A stretch of DNA of 64,000 nucleotides. Source: Undaria pinnatifida. Lineage: Eukaryota > Sar > Phaeophyceae > Laminariales > Alariaceae. Numbering within the stretch: position 1 is the stretch's first letter; each line of letters starts with the position of its first letter. The stretch covers positions 1,992,616 through 2,056,615 of the forward strand of contig JABAKD010000018.1 in the NCBI GenBank assembly GCA_012845835.1, read 5' to 3'. Positions 19,210 to 28,157 of this stretch are shown here, in pieces. The notes beneath the pieces are model-generated. The model had not been told where the DNA came from. It saw only the letters and a list, made by a program, of their open reading frames with translations, and ran no database searches. Position numbers and translations under genes: made by a program.

Positions 19210-19452
19210 CGATAGCCCCCTCCCCAAAACCAGCGATTTTCGTCAACCAACGTTTCATGGCTGCTCGACAAGAGGAAGGTTGCCATAAAAAAATGAATTA
19301 ATCACAACATTTTCTTGCTTGCGAAGGACGGGCGAACGATGGCGTCGGGGGGGGCAAGGGGCACCGTTTTTCAGGAGATACGACCGGGAGCTGGTTTCAA
19401 AGCCGGCGATTTCGAAAAAAAAACGTTGGGGGGGGCTACCGTAGTAAGACTC
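19210..19452 (+). mobile_element. MITE-A copy 6, left end clipped
   Basis: Starts CGATAGCCCCCTCCCC directly at the MITE-B end and finishes GGGGGGCTACCGTAGTAAGACT. The first few bases of the terminal repeat are missing or merged with the MITE-B terminus. Confidence 0.8.
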
Positions 19453-19475
19453 ACCTGGGATATATACATCATAGA

Positions 19476-20020
19476 AATCAAAATACACTCCCGTTGTGAG
19501 ATCGAGTATTTTGTCGAGACTAATGTTTGCAAGCTGTGTATGGTACTCCGATCGGTCGTATTCCGGGATGTGTGTCCTCATTAAGGATATAGGTCGGCGA
19601 CTCCCCTTGCAGCTACGGTCTCGCTTGTACCGGGGTCAACAGGGTGATGTTAATCAGTTTGTGCGCGGAAACTGTATAACTCGTTTTCGAGGAGGACAAA
19701 ATCTGACAGTTGTGGAAGCAAAAACATCAATCAGTTTGTCACGTGTATCCTGTAAGCCGATTGACCGGTGAGGGGAGGGCGGAGTTTTTAAGGGCGTGGT
19801 GGCCTGGGTTTGAGCAAGAGGGGGCGGGGGGTAGGGGAAAGAAACGTGAGGGGCAACTCAATCTGTGCGCGAAAACTATAAATCCTGTAAAAGGATAAAG
19901 TTTCACGGTTGTGGAGGTAATGCATAAGTGTATCATGTTTATCCTGTAGTCGTACAACCAGTGAGTAGAGGACGGAGTGTTCTAAAGGGAGAATACCAAC
20001 ATCTCGCATAGGTGTATATC
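19476..20020 (-). repeat. Family-D repeat, reverse copy
   Basis: Starts near CACTCCCGTTGTGAGATCGA, then GCAAGCTGTGTATGGTACTCC, 'gtcctcattaaggatataggtcggcgactcccc', 'caacagggtgatgttaatcag' and two repeats of a 'ggaggtaatgcataagtgtatc...gtacaacc' type block. The same order, inverted, occurs at 24560-25060, 35325-35830 and 60280-60930. Confidence 0.7.
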
Positions 20021-20089
20021 AGTTAGGAGCTTGCTATACGCGGAGAGCTACGTCCTGTCGACGGTGCGGGTGGTGAGGAAAAAAATAAG

Positions 20090-20417
20090 GAGGGGGCGTC
20101 GCCGGAGGGGCGGCGGGAGGGGGGGGAAGAGGGGCGGCGGAAGGGGGGGAGGCGGAGGGGGAGGGGGAGCGGGGGAGGGGGGGGGGGGAGGGGGGGGGGG
20201 GAAGGGGAGGAGGGTGGGGAGGGGAGGGGGGGGAAGGGGAGGAGGGTGGGGAGGGGGGGGAGGGGGGGGGAGGGGGGGGGAGAGGGCGGGATTGGGGAGG
20301 GGAGAGAGGGGGGGAGAGGGGGAGGGGGAAGGGGGAGGGGAGAGGAGGGGAGGGGGGCGAGGGGGGAGGGGAGGGGGGAGGGGGGGGGTGAGGGGGGAGG
20401 GGAGGGGGGGGGGGGGG
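20090..20417. repeat. G-rich low-complexity tract
   Basis: About 330 bases of G with scattered A, C and T. It sits where other family-D copies carry a short C-rich run on the opposite strand, so it may be an expanded form of that run. Gly/Arg and Pro frames through it are artefacts. Confidence 0.9.
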
Positions 20418-20418
20418 C

Positions 20419-20804
20419 GTTAAACGTTTTTCTGCACGGTGTGATCGTCCCGCAATGGAACAAGTCGACAACCTACTGCCGACCGTAACGCAATAGAACC
20501 ACGACCCAGGCATAGTAAAAGTTGCGAACAAGGTTAGCATAAACCGTGGAGGGGGGGAGGGGGGAGGGGGAGGGGGGGGGAGGGGGAGGGGGGGGGAGGG
20601 AGGGACATCTTAATAACATGACCATAAAACCGTCGTAACGTTCCCCCTACCTGCCGTAGCCTGTGTCACTCCACGGTTTTTGCTAACCTGGTTCGTAACT
20701 TTCACTGTGCCCGGGTCGTGGTGCTATTGCGTTACGTCGGCAGTAGTAGGTAGTCGACTTGTTCCTTTGCGGGAGGATCACACCGTGCAGAAAAATGTTT
20801 AACG
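20419..20804. repeat. Inverted repeat with about 135-bp arms
   Basis: Left arm 20419-20555 (GTTAAACGTTTTTCTGCACGG, 'ggaacaagtcgacaacctac', 'cacgaccca', 'aaccgtgga') is mirrored by 20670-20804 ('tccacggtttttgctaacc', 'gggtcgtgg', 'gtagtcgacttgttcc', CCGTGCAGAAAAATGTTTAAC). A second G-rich tract lies in the loop (20550-20605). It may be a foldback element. No coding capacity. Confidence 0.8.
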
Positions 20805-21482
20805 ATCAATTAGTTAACAATAACACCAAACTTTTGCTATTATGCATTCGTATCATGCGCTACCGCTAAACTTTTACCTTTCTTTTACGTTCGCATCAAA
20901 TACTACTACTGCTGCTTCTGTTGTATGTTCGTATTGATTGGTAGACCACTTCTAATAGTTTTAACTTTTTTACTACTTTTAATAAGTAGTAGACTTGCCG
21001 CGAGGCGCGCTGAAGCCATTTTTTCTAATTTTAAATTATATTTACTGAGCGAAGCGAGTTTCTAATCTACACCTGGGCCTCGCAATATAGGCTCCCAAAA
21101 AAAAAAATAGTTGGCGTGCGTGTCTTCGACTAAATATGATATTAGTGTGGGATCATTTGATTTTAGACTGCAGGTGTAGGCAGACCACCACGGAGCAACA
21201 AAGCACACACAGCAGACCACACGGGCAAAAACAGCAGCACACACCGCTCACACAGCCGGCACACAGCGCTCACACAGCGGGCAGCACACAGACAACGGGC
21301 GCAGCGGGCGACGATAGTGGCCAGCAGAGAGCGGGCATGGAGAGTATTCACTCGCTAGGGGTGTGTCCGCTGAGTGTATCTACTGCTGTCTCGTAGTGAG
21401 AGTAGGTCATCATGGAGAGACGTCCGTCGGCGGCGATTGACCCAAACGCGGTCCGTGCGCCAACGCCAGAAGAGCGACAGCA
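20805..21482. other. No gene recognised
   Basis: AT-richer segment with ACT/AGT trinucleotide stretches near 20900-20990, then a stretch rich in CACA and CAGCAGC at 21180-21310. No supportable gene. Confidence 0.45.
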
Positions 21483-22082
21483 GACACGGCAGAGGGGCTT
21501 GAGAGGTACCTCTACCTAGCTAAGGGAGCCAAGGTCATGCTCACGAAGAACCTGTACCAACAAGTTGGACTCGTGAACGGCATTCGAGGCCATGTCGTCG
21601 AATTGGTGTTTGCAGACGACGCGCCACCGCCGAACCTCTCCCTATACGTTGTCGTCAAGTTCAGAGCGTACTCGGGGGGGGAATGGTCGTCTCAGGAGAG
21701 ATATAGAGGGTGTGTGCCGATTTCCCCCGCAGACACTACTTGGCAGGACGGGGGAACGCAGGTCAGGACGCAGCTGCCGTTGAGGCTCTGCTGGGCCATC
21801 ACTATGCACAAATCACAGGGGCAGACGTTGGAGAAGGCCGTCATAGACTTGGGGCCGAAGGAGGCCTGCACGGGGCTTACTTTCGTCTGTCTTAGTAGGG
21901 CTAAAAGACTAGCGGACCTCATGGTAGAGCCAATGAGTTTCGACAGGATAGGCAAGCTTGGAAACTCCGACACCATGAAGGCTAGGTTGCGGGAAGAGGT
22001 TAGGCTGGTGGAGTTAGCACAAAGCACGCGGGGTAGGTACACAGGCATGGGCGTCTTCAACGCCGTCGCGGCCAACCAATGA
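21483..22082 (+). pseudogene. Orphan C-terminal fragment of a PIF1-type helicase
   Basis: The frame is open from about 21483 to a TGA at 22080-22082. Counting from the ATG at 21537 (181 codons), it has the pattern typical of the C-terminal half of PIF1-like helicases: AKGAKVMLTKNL just before and at the ATG, GLVNGIRG at 11-18, the AITMHKSQGQT block at 87-97 (motif V region) and GLTFVCLSRAK at 113-123 (motif VI, with the arginine). The nucleotide-binding Walker A and B motifs and the rest of the N-terminal domain are absent. Upstream, another frame (from 21412) may hold a frameshifted continuation. Such fragments occur in Helitron transposons and as free genomic copies. I see no Rep domain or Helitron ends, so the source is undetermined. 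Probably non-functional. Confidence 0.75.
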
Positions 22083-22718
22083 CCACGCATCAATTGCAAT
22101 ACAACAAACGTCACATCCGCTCTATTTTACCTGACATCTGTGGTGCCCCTCGCAATCACACGAACCAATGGCCCGTGGACGCACACGTCTGATGACAGTT
22201 ACATCTATCAGCTGTCGCTCCTTTTAGCGACAGCTATTGTATCTTCATATATATGGTAGTCTAACTCAAACACTGGTATGTCGCCACGTCGGGAGTGCGG
22301 TGCTTGAAGGCTTAGTAAAGCGAATATTTAAAGGACGGCTGATGCAATCAAGTATATGACTCCCGTTATCTTACAAGCACGTAATAAGTTGTGATTTTTT
22401 TATACTGGAAATAATACAAATGTAAATTAGTTGTTAGTAGTACTTAGTACTAGAGTTCAGCAGTGTCGCAGTATACCGCTCGTGTTCTCATTGCTAACTG
22501 TATAATGTCCCCTTTGCCTGTCTTGTTCAAAACTTTGGTTTGGTTTGATAATATGGCTAAAATACACTCTCATTAATGTAATAACCTCGCGAGTCAGTGT
22601 TGCGGTTGTTGCTTAACCCTTTTACAACTGGAAACCCGTTTTGGGGGACAGAATTACTTGGATTTAGTATAGGAAAGAGTTCGGGGGCTTTGAAGGGGTT
22701 AACTACTACGAGCTGGCA
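22083..22718. other. No recognisable feature
   Basis: Spacer between the helicase fragment and the Mutator-like element, with no supportable gene on either strand. Confidence 0.45.
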
Positions 22719-22727
22719 TAATTTAAC

Positions 22728-23040
22728 GAGTGATGGCCGAAATCGGGTACACCCGATCGACCGATAGCCGTTATCGGGTACCCCTTTAACACACAGTCCC
22801 ACAACGACTCAGGACGACATCTCATTGGTCGAAACCACACCGCATCCGAACGCAGCCGCATGTCCATCGGGTGCACCCGATTATGGCTGAACAAGTCCTC
22901 GAAATGTACCCGACTCGCGTACAAGCCACCCGATTATGGCCGGACTACTCGACCACGATCCCGCACGCACACACGCACGCGCAGCGGGCGCGAACTCGCG
23001 CCACGTCACGAGGCGGGGCATTGTTTGTTCTATGGTCTCG
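22728..23040 (+). repeat. Left terminal inverted repeat of the Mutator-like element
   Basis: Contains subterminal palindromes ATCGGGTACACCCGAT (about 22744) and ATCGGGTGCACCCGAT (about 22866), plus CACCCGATTATGGC variants. These could be protein-binding sites. Confidence 0.9.
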
Positions 23041-23671
23041 GAGCTCTTTTTCTGGAGCTGTTTCTCAATCTTTTTCCGGAGCTTTTTTTTTGTGGACCAT
23101 TGAAGTTGCAGTTAGCACCCCTACACACAAGGTACAGAAGCGCATCTATGCAAACGGGTTAGACATAGGTCACAGACTACCTGGGCACGGACACGGCACG
23201 AGAAGCGCTAAGGATTCAGATGCTCTTTTCCGAATGGCACAGGGAGATATGTTCGTGGCGTGGCGGGCCCGCGAAATGTATTGCCTCCACCTGTCACATC
23301 ACACCCCGAGAAATAAATGAGGATCAAATGACTTGAGTCAACTTGTTTCCTAGAGGTCTCGCTAACAGGTCCTGCAGGGACGCCGTTTTCAGGAAAAGCT
23401 CTGTGGGTCGTGATTGCACCTCTCTTACATGGGAATTAGTTTTGCCATGGCTATCATCCAGCAGTCCTGTACACAGCAATGCTTCATGGTATGTGTGGAG
23501 TCTCATGTATAGTCGTGCACATGTTGCGTTGTGTCGCCAATTTTGTGTGTACTCGGCTGTCGCTGGTGGCCGTTGTTGCACATCACTACTGCTCTGGCTG
23601 TGGTTGGGCGCGCCGGCGTGAGCGGAGCGGGGTCTCACAAGCTACAAACAAGAGATCCGGAAAAAAAGCTT

Positions 23672-23984
23672 CGAGACCAAAGAACAAACAATGCCCCGCC
23701 TCGTGACGTGGCGCGAGTTCGCGCCCGCTGCGCGTGCGTGTGTGCGTGTGGGCTGGTGGTCGAGTAGTCCGGCCATAATCGGGTGGCTTGTATGCGAGTC
23801 GGGTGCATTTCGAGGACTTGTTCAGCCATAATCGGGTGCACCCGATGGACATGCGGCTGCGTTCGGATGCGGTGTGGTTTCGACCAATGAGATGTCGTCC
23901 TGAGTCGTTGTGGGACTATGTGCTCAAGGGGTACCCGACAACGGCTATCGGTCGATCGGGTGTACCCGATTTCGGCCATTGCTC
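23672..23984 (-). repeat. Right terminal inverted repeat of the Mutator-like element
   Basis: Inverse of 22728-23040, including the same palindromic boxes. Differences are scattered single bases and one small stretch near the inner end. Confidence 0.9.
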
Positions 23985-23993
23985 TAATTTAAC

Positions 23994-24376
23994 CCCCATC
24001 AAACCAGCTGGTGGAAAAGGACTCCATAATAAAAGGAAAAGCGTTGGAGAATGGGACGTACTCCTCGGACTATCACCAACAATGAATGATTCCCGGCAGA
24101 TGAATGGATGAAAACCAGCAAATTGCATACAATACAACACATACATACAGCTTCTTCTTCTGCTCTTATAAATATTCTATCATATCCAATTGCCCGTACT
24201 ATTATTGTAATTCGCGCGTAACGGTATACCTTGTATATTTTGAATAATATTATACAATAATAAATAGCAAACTATAGCTGGTACATCGTAATAATCCTGG
24301 TGCAATAATCGAACGTCCAACGGCCATTTCGTACTCAAAGGCCCTGTTGCACACATGAGTATGATATAGACACGCA
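23994..24376. other. No recognisable feature
   Basis: AT-rich spacer after the Mutator-like element. No gene seen. Confidence 0.45.
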
Positions 24377-24475
24377 AAACCCATAATACGCGCGATCGGA
24401 GTATCACACACAGCTTGCAGAGTTGAGTTTCGACAAAATATTCGATTTCACAGCTGGACGGAGTGTATTTTACTT
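24377..24475 (+). repeat. Family-D terminal segment
   Basis: Contains AATACGCGCGATCGGAGTAT, ACACAGCTTGCAGAGTTGAG and CGATTTCACAGCTGGACGGA, the characteristic end of family D. Confidence 0.7.
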
Positions 24476-24559
24476 TATTTATTTTATTCTATTTGTTATT
24501 TCACAGCTCTGAATATTTTTTTTTTATCATTATATTTTATTCAGTCTATATACATTTTC

Positions 24560-25113
24560 CCCTAAAACCGTCAGATGTATCCCCTTAAAGGATTTATAGC
24601 TTCCACGCACAAAATGCCCGCCCGTCCGCCCCCCCCTCACCCCCCCCCCCCCCCCCCCCCCCCCGCCCCCCCGTCCCCCCCCCCCGTTTCCCCCCCCTTC
24701 CAACCTCGCTCGCTTCTGAGAAAAACCAGGCCCCCACGTTCTTCAAAACTCCACCCTCCCCCTCACCTGTTATTCGACTTACGGGATTCACTTGATAAAC
24801 GAATACTTTTCCCTCCACAGCTGTCAGATTTTGTCCCCCTCAGAAATGGGTTTTATAGTTTCCGCGCACAGACTGACTAACATCACCCTGTCGACCCTGA
24901 TAGCTACACTGTAGTTGCAAGGGGAGGCGCCGACCTATATCCTTAATGAGGACACACAACTCGTAATACGCGCGATCGGAGTATCACACACAGCTTGCAA
25001 AGTTGAGTTTCGACAAAATCTTCGATCTCACAGCTAGCTGGAGTGAATTTTCATTTTTTCATATAAAGAAAACACTCCTCCAGCAGCTGTGAGATCGAAG
25101 ATTTCGTCAGGTC
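24560..25113 (+). repeat. Family-D repeat, forward copy entering the gap
   Basis: In order: 'accgtcagatgtatccccttaaagg', a C-rich tract (24632-24704), 'ttattcgacttacgggattcacttgataaacg', 'actgactaacatcaccctgtcgaccc', 'cctatatccttaatgaggacac', 'aatacgcgcgatcggagtatcacac' and 'tcttcgatctcacagct'. An inverted 'agctgtgagatcgaaga' follows at 25085-25101 before the gap, so a tail-to-tail pair may continue into the unresolved bases. Confidence 0.7.
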
Positions 25114-25613
25114 NNNNNNNNNNNNNNNNNNNNNNNNNNNNNNNNNNNNNNNNNNNNNNNNNNNNNNNNNNNNNNNNNNNNNNNNNNNNNNNNNNNNNNN
25201 NNNNNNNNNNNNNNNNNNNNNNNNNNNNNNNNNNNNNNNNNNNNNNNNNNNNNNNNNNNNNNNNNNNNNNNNNNNNNNNNNNNNNNNNNNNNNNNNNNNN
25301 NNNNNNNNNNNNNNNNNNNNNNNNNNNNNNNNNNNNNNNNNNNNNNNNNNNNNNNNNNNNNNNNNNNNNNNNNNNNNNNNNNNNNNNNNNNNNNNNNNNN
25401 NNNNNNNNNNNNNNNNNNNNNNNNNNNNNNNNNNNNNNNNNNNNNNNNNNNNNNNNNNNNNNNNNNNNNNNNNNNNNNNNNNNNNNNNNNNNNNNNNNNN
25501 NNNNNNNNNNNNNNNNNNNNNNNNNNNNNNNNNNNNNNNNNNNNNNNNNNNNNNNNNNNNNNNNNNNNNNNNNNNNNNNNNNNNNNNNNNNNNNNNNNNN
25601 NNNNNNNNNNNNN
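25114..25613. other. Assembly gap, 500 N
   Basis: Exactly 500 undetermined bases, which looks like a fixed-size scaffolding placeholder rather than a measured length. It is flanked by an inverted family-D end and a GGTGGT-rich tract, both hard to assemble. Confidence 0.98.
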
Positions 25614-25619
25614 CAAAAA

Positions 25620-25990
25620 AGTGCCCTTGGTCGGTGGTAGTGGTGGTGGCGGGTGGTGGCGGGGAGAAAACGGCGGAAAGGGTGAGCTCGAGGGGGGGGG
25701 GTACATTGTTGGGGGGGGATTAAAAGTAATAATTGGTAATATTTTAGTTGTGGTTAAAGGGAGATAAGTGTGTGCGTGATGTGACGGTGGTGCTGGTGGG
25801 GGTGATGGTGGTCGGAGAGGGGGGGGGGAGGTGGGGACTATTTGCGGTGGTGGTAGATTGGGGTGAATACACTAGGGGTGGCTAGGATGGCGGTGAATGT
25901 GTTGGGTATGAGCATGGCTGTTGGTGGGGCGTGAAGGGTGACGGTTAGTGGTGGTAGTGGACGCAGTGGAATGATGGTTGCGGTTGCGGT
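25620..25990. repeat. GGT/GGTGG-rich low-complexity region
   Basis: Strand-biased G/T-rich sequence with GGTGGT and GTGATGG runs. Frames through it are not credible genes. Confidence 0.7.
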
Positions 25991-26261
25991 AGTGGCGATG
26001 GTAGTGGCTGGTTAGATCCCATCCATGTATCGGCAGTCCGCGTGCGATATGACGCGTGCTCGAATGCACACACAAACAGTACACCATTCCCACGCCTCAT
26101 AATACGATTAAGTGGATGACTTTGCTGTAGTAAAATGTTGCCGGCATCGTGCTGTCCAAAATAAATGTAGATGCTGTTTGCTACATATATTAGGTTGTGG
26201 ATAGCGTTGGCGTCGTTGAGGCAAAGCATTACGTTGTACGTTGTGCACCGACCAAGGCCAC

Positions 26262-26520
26262 GTACGGTAGAGGGGGGGGGCACGCTTGAGTACTTCTTTT
26301 GCAGTGGTTCCGTGTCACTCGCGCGAGTGAGTAGCCCACCCGTTCCTTTGCGGTGTTAAGCTTTCGTGCTGTGCCATCTGAGCGATGTGAATCCGCAATA
26401 ATAGAATGGTGAGTTACAGTACGACCAAACCATATCTACGAACGAACTTATTTCCGTCCATGCGGTGCAGAGTCACGTGCGAGTGGTGAAATGACTCAAA
26501 CCCGGCAGTGAAAAAAAAGG
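26262..26520 (-). mobile_element. Family-C element, core part
   Basis: Starts GTACGGTAGAGGGGGGGG. Landmarks: TTTTGCAGTGGTTCCG, the perfect palindrome CACTCGCGCGAGTG, 'cctttgcggtgttaagc', 'gatgtgaatccgcaataa', 'gcagagtcacgtgcgagtg' and 'aaacccggcagtgaaaa'. It then passes into the 67-bp minisatellite, whose units hold the other CTACCGTAG-like end. Confidence 0.6.
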
Positions 26521-26985
26521 ATATATCATCACACCATCATAACACCATCATAACACTATCGTAACATCCCTCCTACTAATACCGTAGCGTTGGTCTAACA
26601 TATTGTACCCTATATCATAACACCACCGTAACATCCTTCCTACAAATACCGTAGCCTTGGTCTAACATACTGTACCCTATATCATCACATCATCATCCCC
26701 CGTAGCCTTTGTCTAGCATACTGCACCTTGAATCATAACACCATCGTAACATCCCCCGTACCAATACCGTAGCCTTGGTCTAACATACTGTACTCTATCT
26801 ATCGTAACACCATCATAACACCCCCCGTACCAATACCGTAGCCTTGGTCTAACATACTGTACCCTATATCGTAACACCATCATAACATCCCCCCTACCAA
26901 TACCGTAGCCTTGATCTAACATACTGTACCCTATATCATGACCCCATCGTAACGTCCCCCCTACTAATACCGTACCCCTCATAGT
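26520..26985. repeat. 67-bp minisatellite, about 6.5 units
   Basis: The motif CCGTAGCCTTGGTCTAACATA recurs at 26582, 26649, 26700, 26767, 26836 and 26903, giving periods of 67, 51, 67, 69 and 67, with a partial unit at 26970. Each unit carries 'cataacaccatcgtaacatcccccctacc'. One unit is 16 bases short. Confidence 0.9.
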
Positions 26986-27366
26986 ACCTGGTATTCTGTA
27001 ACTGCCTATGATCAGAGGCGGCCGTCGTCCAGCAATGGCGATATATATTACTGGAAAGATGCAAACGTCCGTTATTATCGGTTTGATATGTCACTCGGTT
27101 TTTTTGACGACGATCATTGTTGCCTGTGGTGGTGATGACGTTTGTCGTGGTTTTGTAATCATGCGGTCATCGCAGTCGCGTCGTGGTTTTCGTCGATGTT
27201 GCGTGGTTGAGGGCATACTTTCTCTCACGGGGGGGTCGCGGTGTGGTGGTCGCTTTGTGTACTACCACCAAAGCATACGGACGCGCGCACCCTGGTGACG
27301 TAAAGGGTTGTAGTGTAGTTTTTTTTTGTTGCTGACGCTACGCGCACTCGTTTCTGCCCGAACGTG
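26986..27366. other. No recognisable feature
   Basis: Short plus-strand frame at 27008-27298 with no recognisable domain. I do not call a gene. Confidence 0.45.
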
Positions 27367-27588
27367 AGACGCGTGCTACGATAGAGGCAGCATCTTTTGT
27401 CCGAACTGGTGTCTGACTGCTGACGGATCCTTAACCCACAATAATCAGGAACGGGCCATTTTATTTTTTCATGATTCTCGTCCTGTACCTAGACCATGGG
27501 ATTTTTCGTCCGGTACGAGCAGTGGTATTGTTTTCCAGATCAAACTTGATAAAAAAAAAGTGATGCACCTCTGTCGTAGTACGTGTCG
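27367..27588 (-). mobile_element. MITE-B copy 13, shortened
   Basis: From GACGCGTGCTACGATAGAGG to CTCTGTCGTAGTACGTGTC, 222 bp. It lacks part of the usual right-central block. Confidence 0.75.
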
Positions 27589-27714
27589 TGAAACACGTCA
27601 TCTCCGTGCGTAGACCATGGGATTTTTCGTTCGTCACGAGCAGGGTTATTTTTTCCCAGATCAAACCTCATAAGAAAAGTGATGCACCTGACGATCGTGT
27701 AGTACGTGTCGTGA
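27589..27714 (-). repeat. Tandem duplicate of the MITE-B right half
   Basis: The segment 'tagaccatgggatttttcg...cgagcag...gtgatgcacct...gtagtacgtgtcgtgaaa' repeats the end of the preceding copy with a period of about 125 bases. Confidence 0.75.
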
Positions 27715-27883
27715 AAAACGTCATCACCCCCACTTGAAACCTAAAAGAGCCGTGCCTGCATCCTGTTTGGTGCCTGCGCGTCTTTACGCACACACAATTG
27801 CTTGAAGTGCGGCTTACTTATTATACTGATGGTGGTTGCGACGGTTTTTTCGCAGTCAGTCAAGATGATGCTTGATTGAGCCG

Positions 27884-28157
27884 TGTGCAATGTACGATGA
27901 TCGAGGCGCACCAATTTATTCTTCTGAAGCTCTTCACTCGAAGAGCTCTGTACCCCACCCAAAAACTGATTTTTCTGGGTAAATTGAAAGCGGAACTCGT
28001 TAATTAACCAAATACACGGGCCTCGGCAAAAAACACGCACTATTATGTATATTTTAGGGTAAGAAACGAACGGAATTCCGAATATTTTGGGTTAAGGAGT
28101 CCCATCATTCCGATTTGCTTTCGCCCAAAATTTTGCCACCTCTATCGTAGCACGCGG
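27884..28157 (+). mobile_element. MITE-B copy 14
   Basis: Left end decayed (GCAATGTACGATGATCGAGG), right end good (CACCTCTATCGTAGCACGCGG). 'gaatattttgggttaaggagtcccatcatt' is a clear landmark. Confidence 0.7.

Larger units (their letters stand above)
22728..23984. mobile_element. Mutator-like non-autonomous transposon, 1257 bp
   Basis: Terminal inverted repeats of about 313 bp (22728-23040 and 23672-23984), apparently over 95 percent identical by eye, start with GAGTGATGGCCG and GAGCAATGGCCG (the latter read from the right end). A perfect 9-bp direct repeat TAATTTAAC flanks it at 22719-22727 and 23985-23993. Long terminal repeats with a 9-bp duplication are the hallmark of Mutator-like elements. 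The interior (about 630 bp) has no transposase motif. The two open frames inside (plus 22871-23320, minus 23324-23638) match nothing I know. It would need a transposase from elsewhere. Confidence 0.92.

Noticed and set aside
20023-20540. Pro-rich and Gly/Arg-rich frames
   Set aside because: Artefacts of the G-rich tract; no flanking coding signal.
19476-25113. One 5.6-kb transposon bounded by the family-D copies and containing the helicase fragment
   Set aside because: The outward-facing ends could fit, but several other elements and tracts lie between them, no target duplication can be checked because of the gap, and family D occurs as separate copies elsewhere.
26520-26985. CRISPR-like array
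   Set aside because: The 67-bp units are contiguous with no unique spacers, and the context is eukaryotic; it is a minisatellite.
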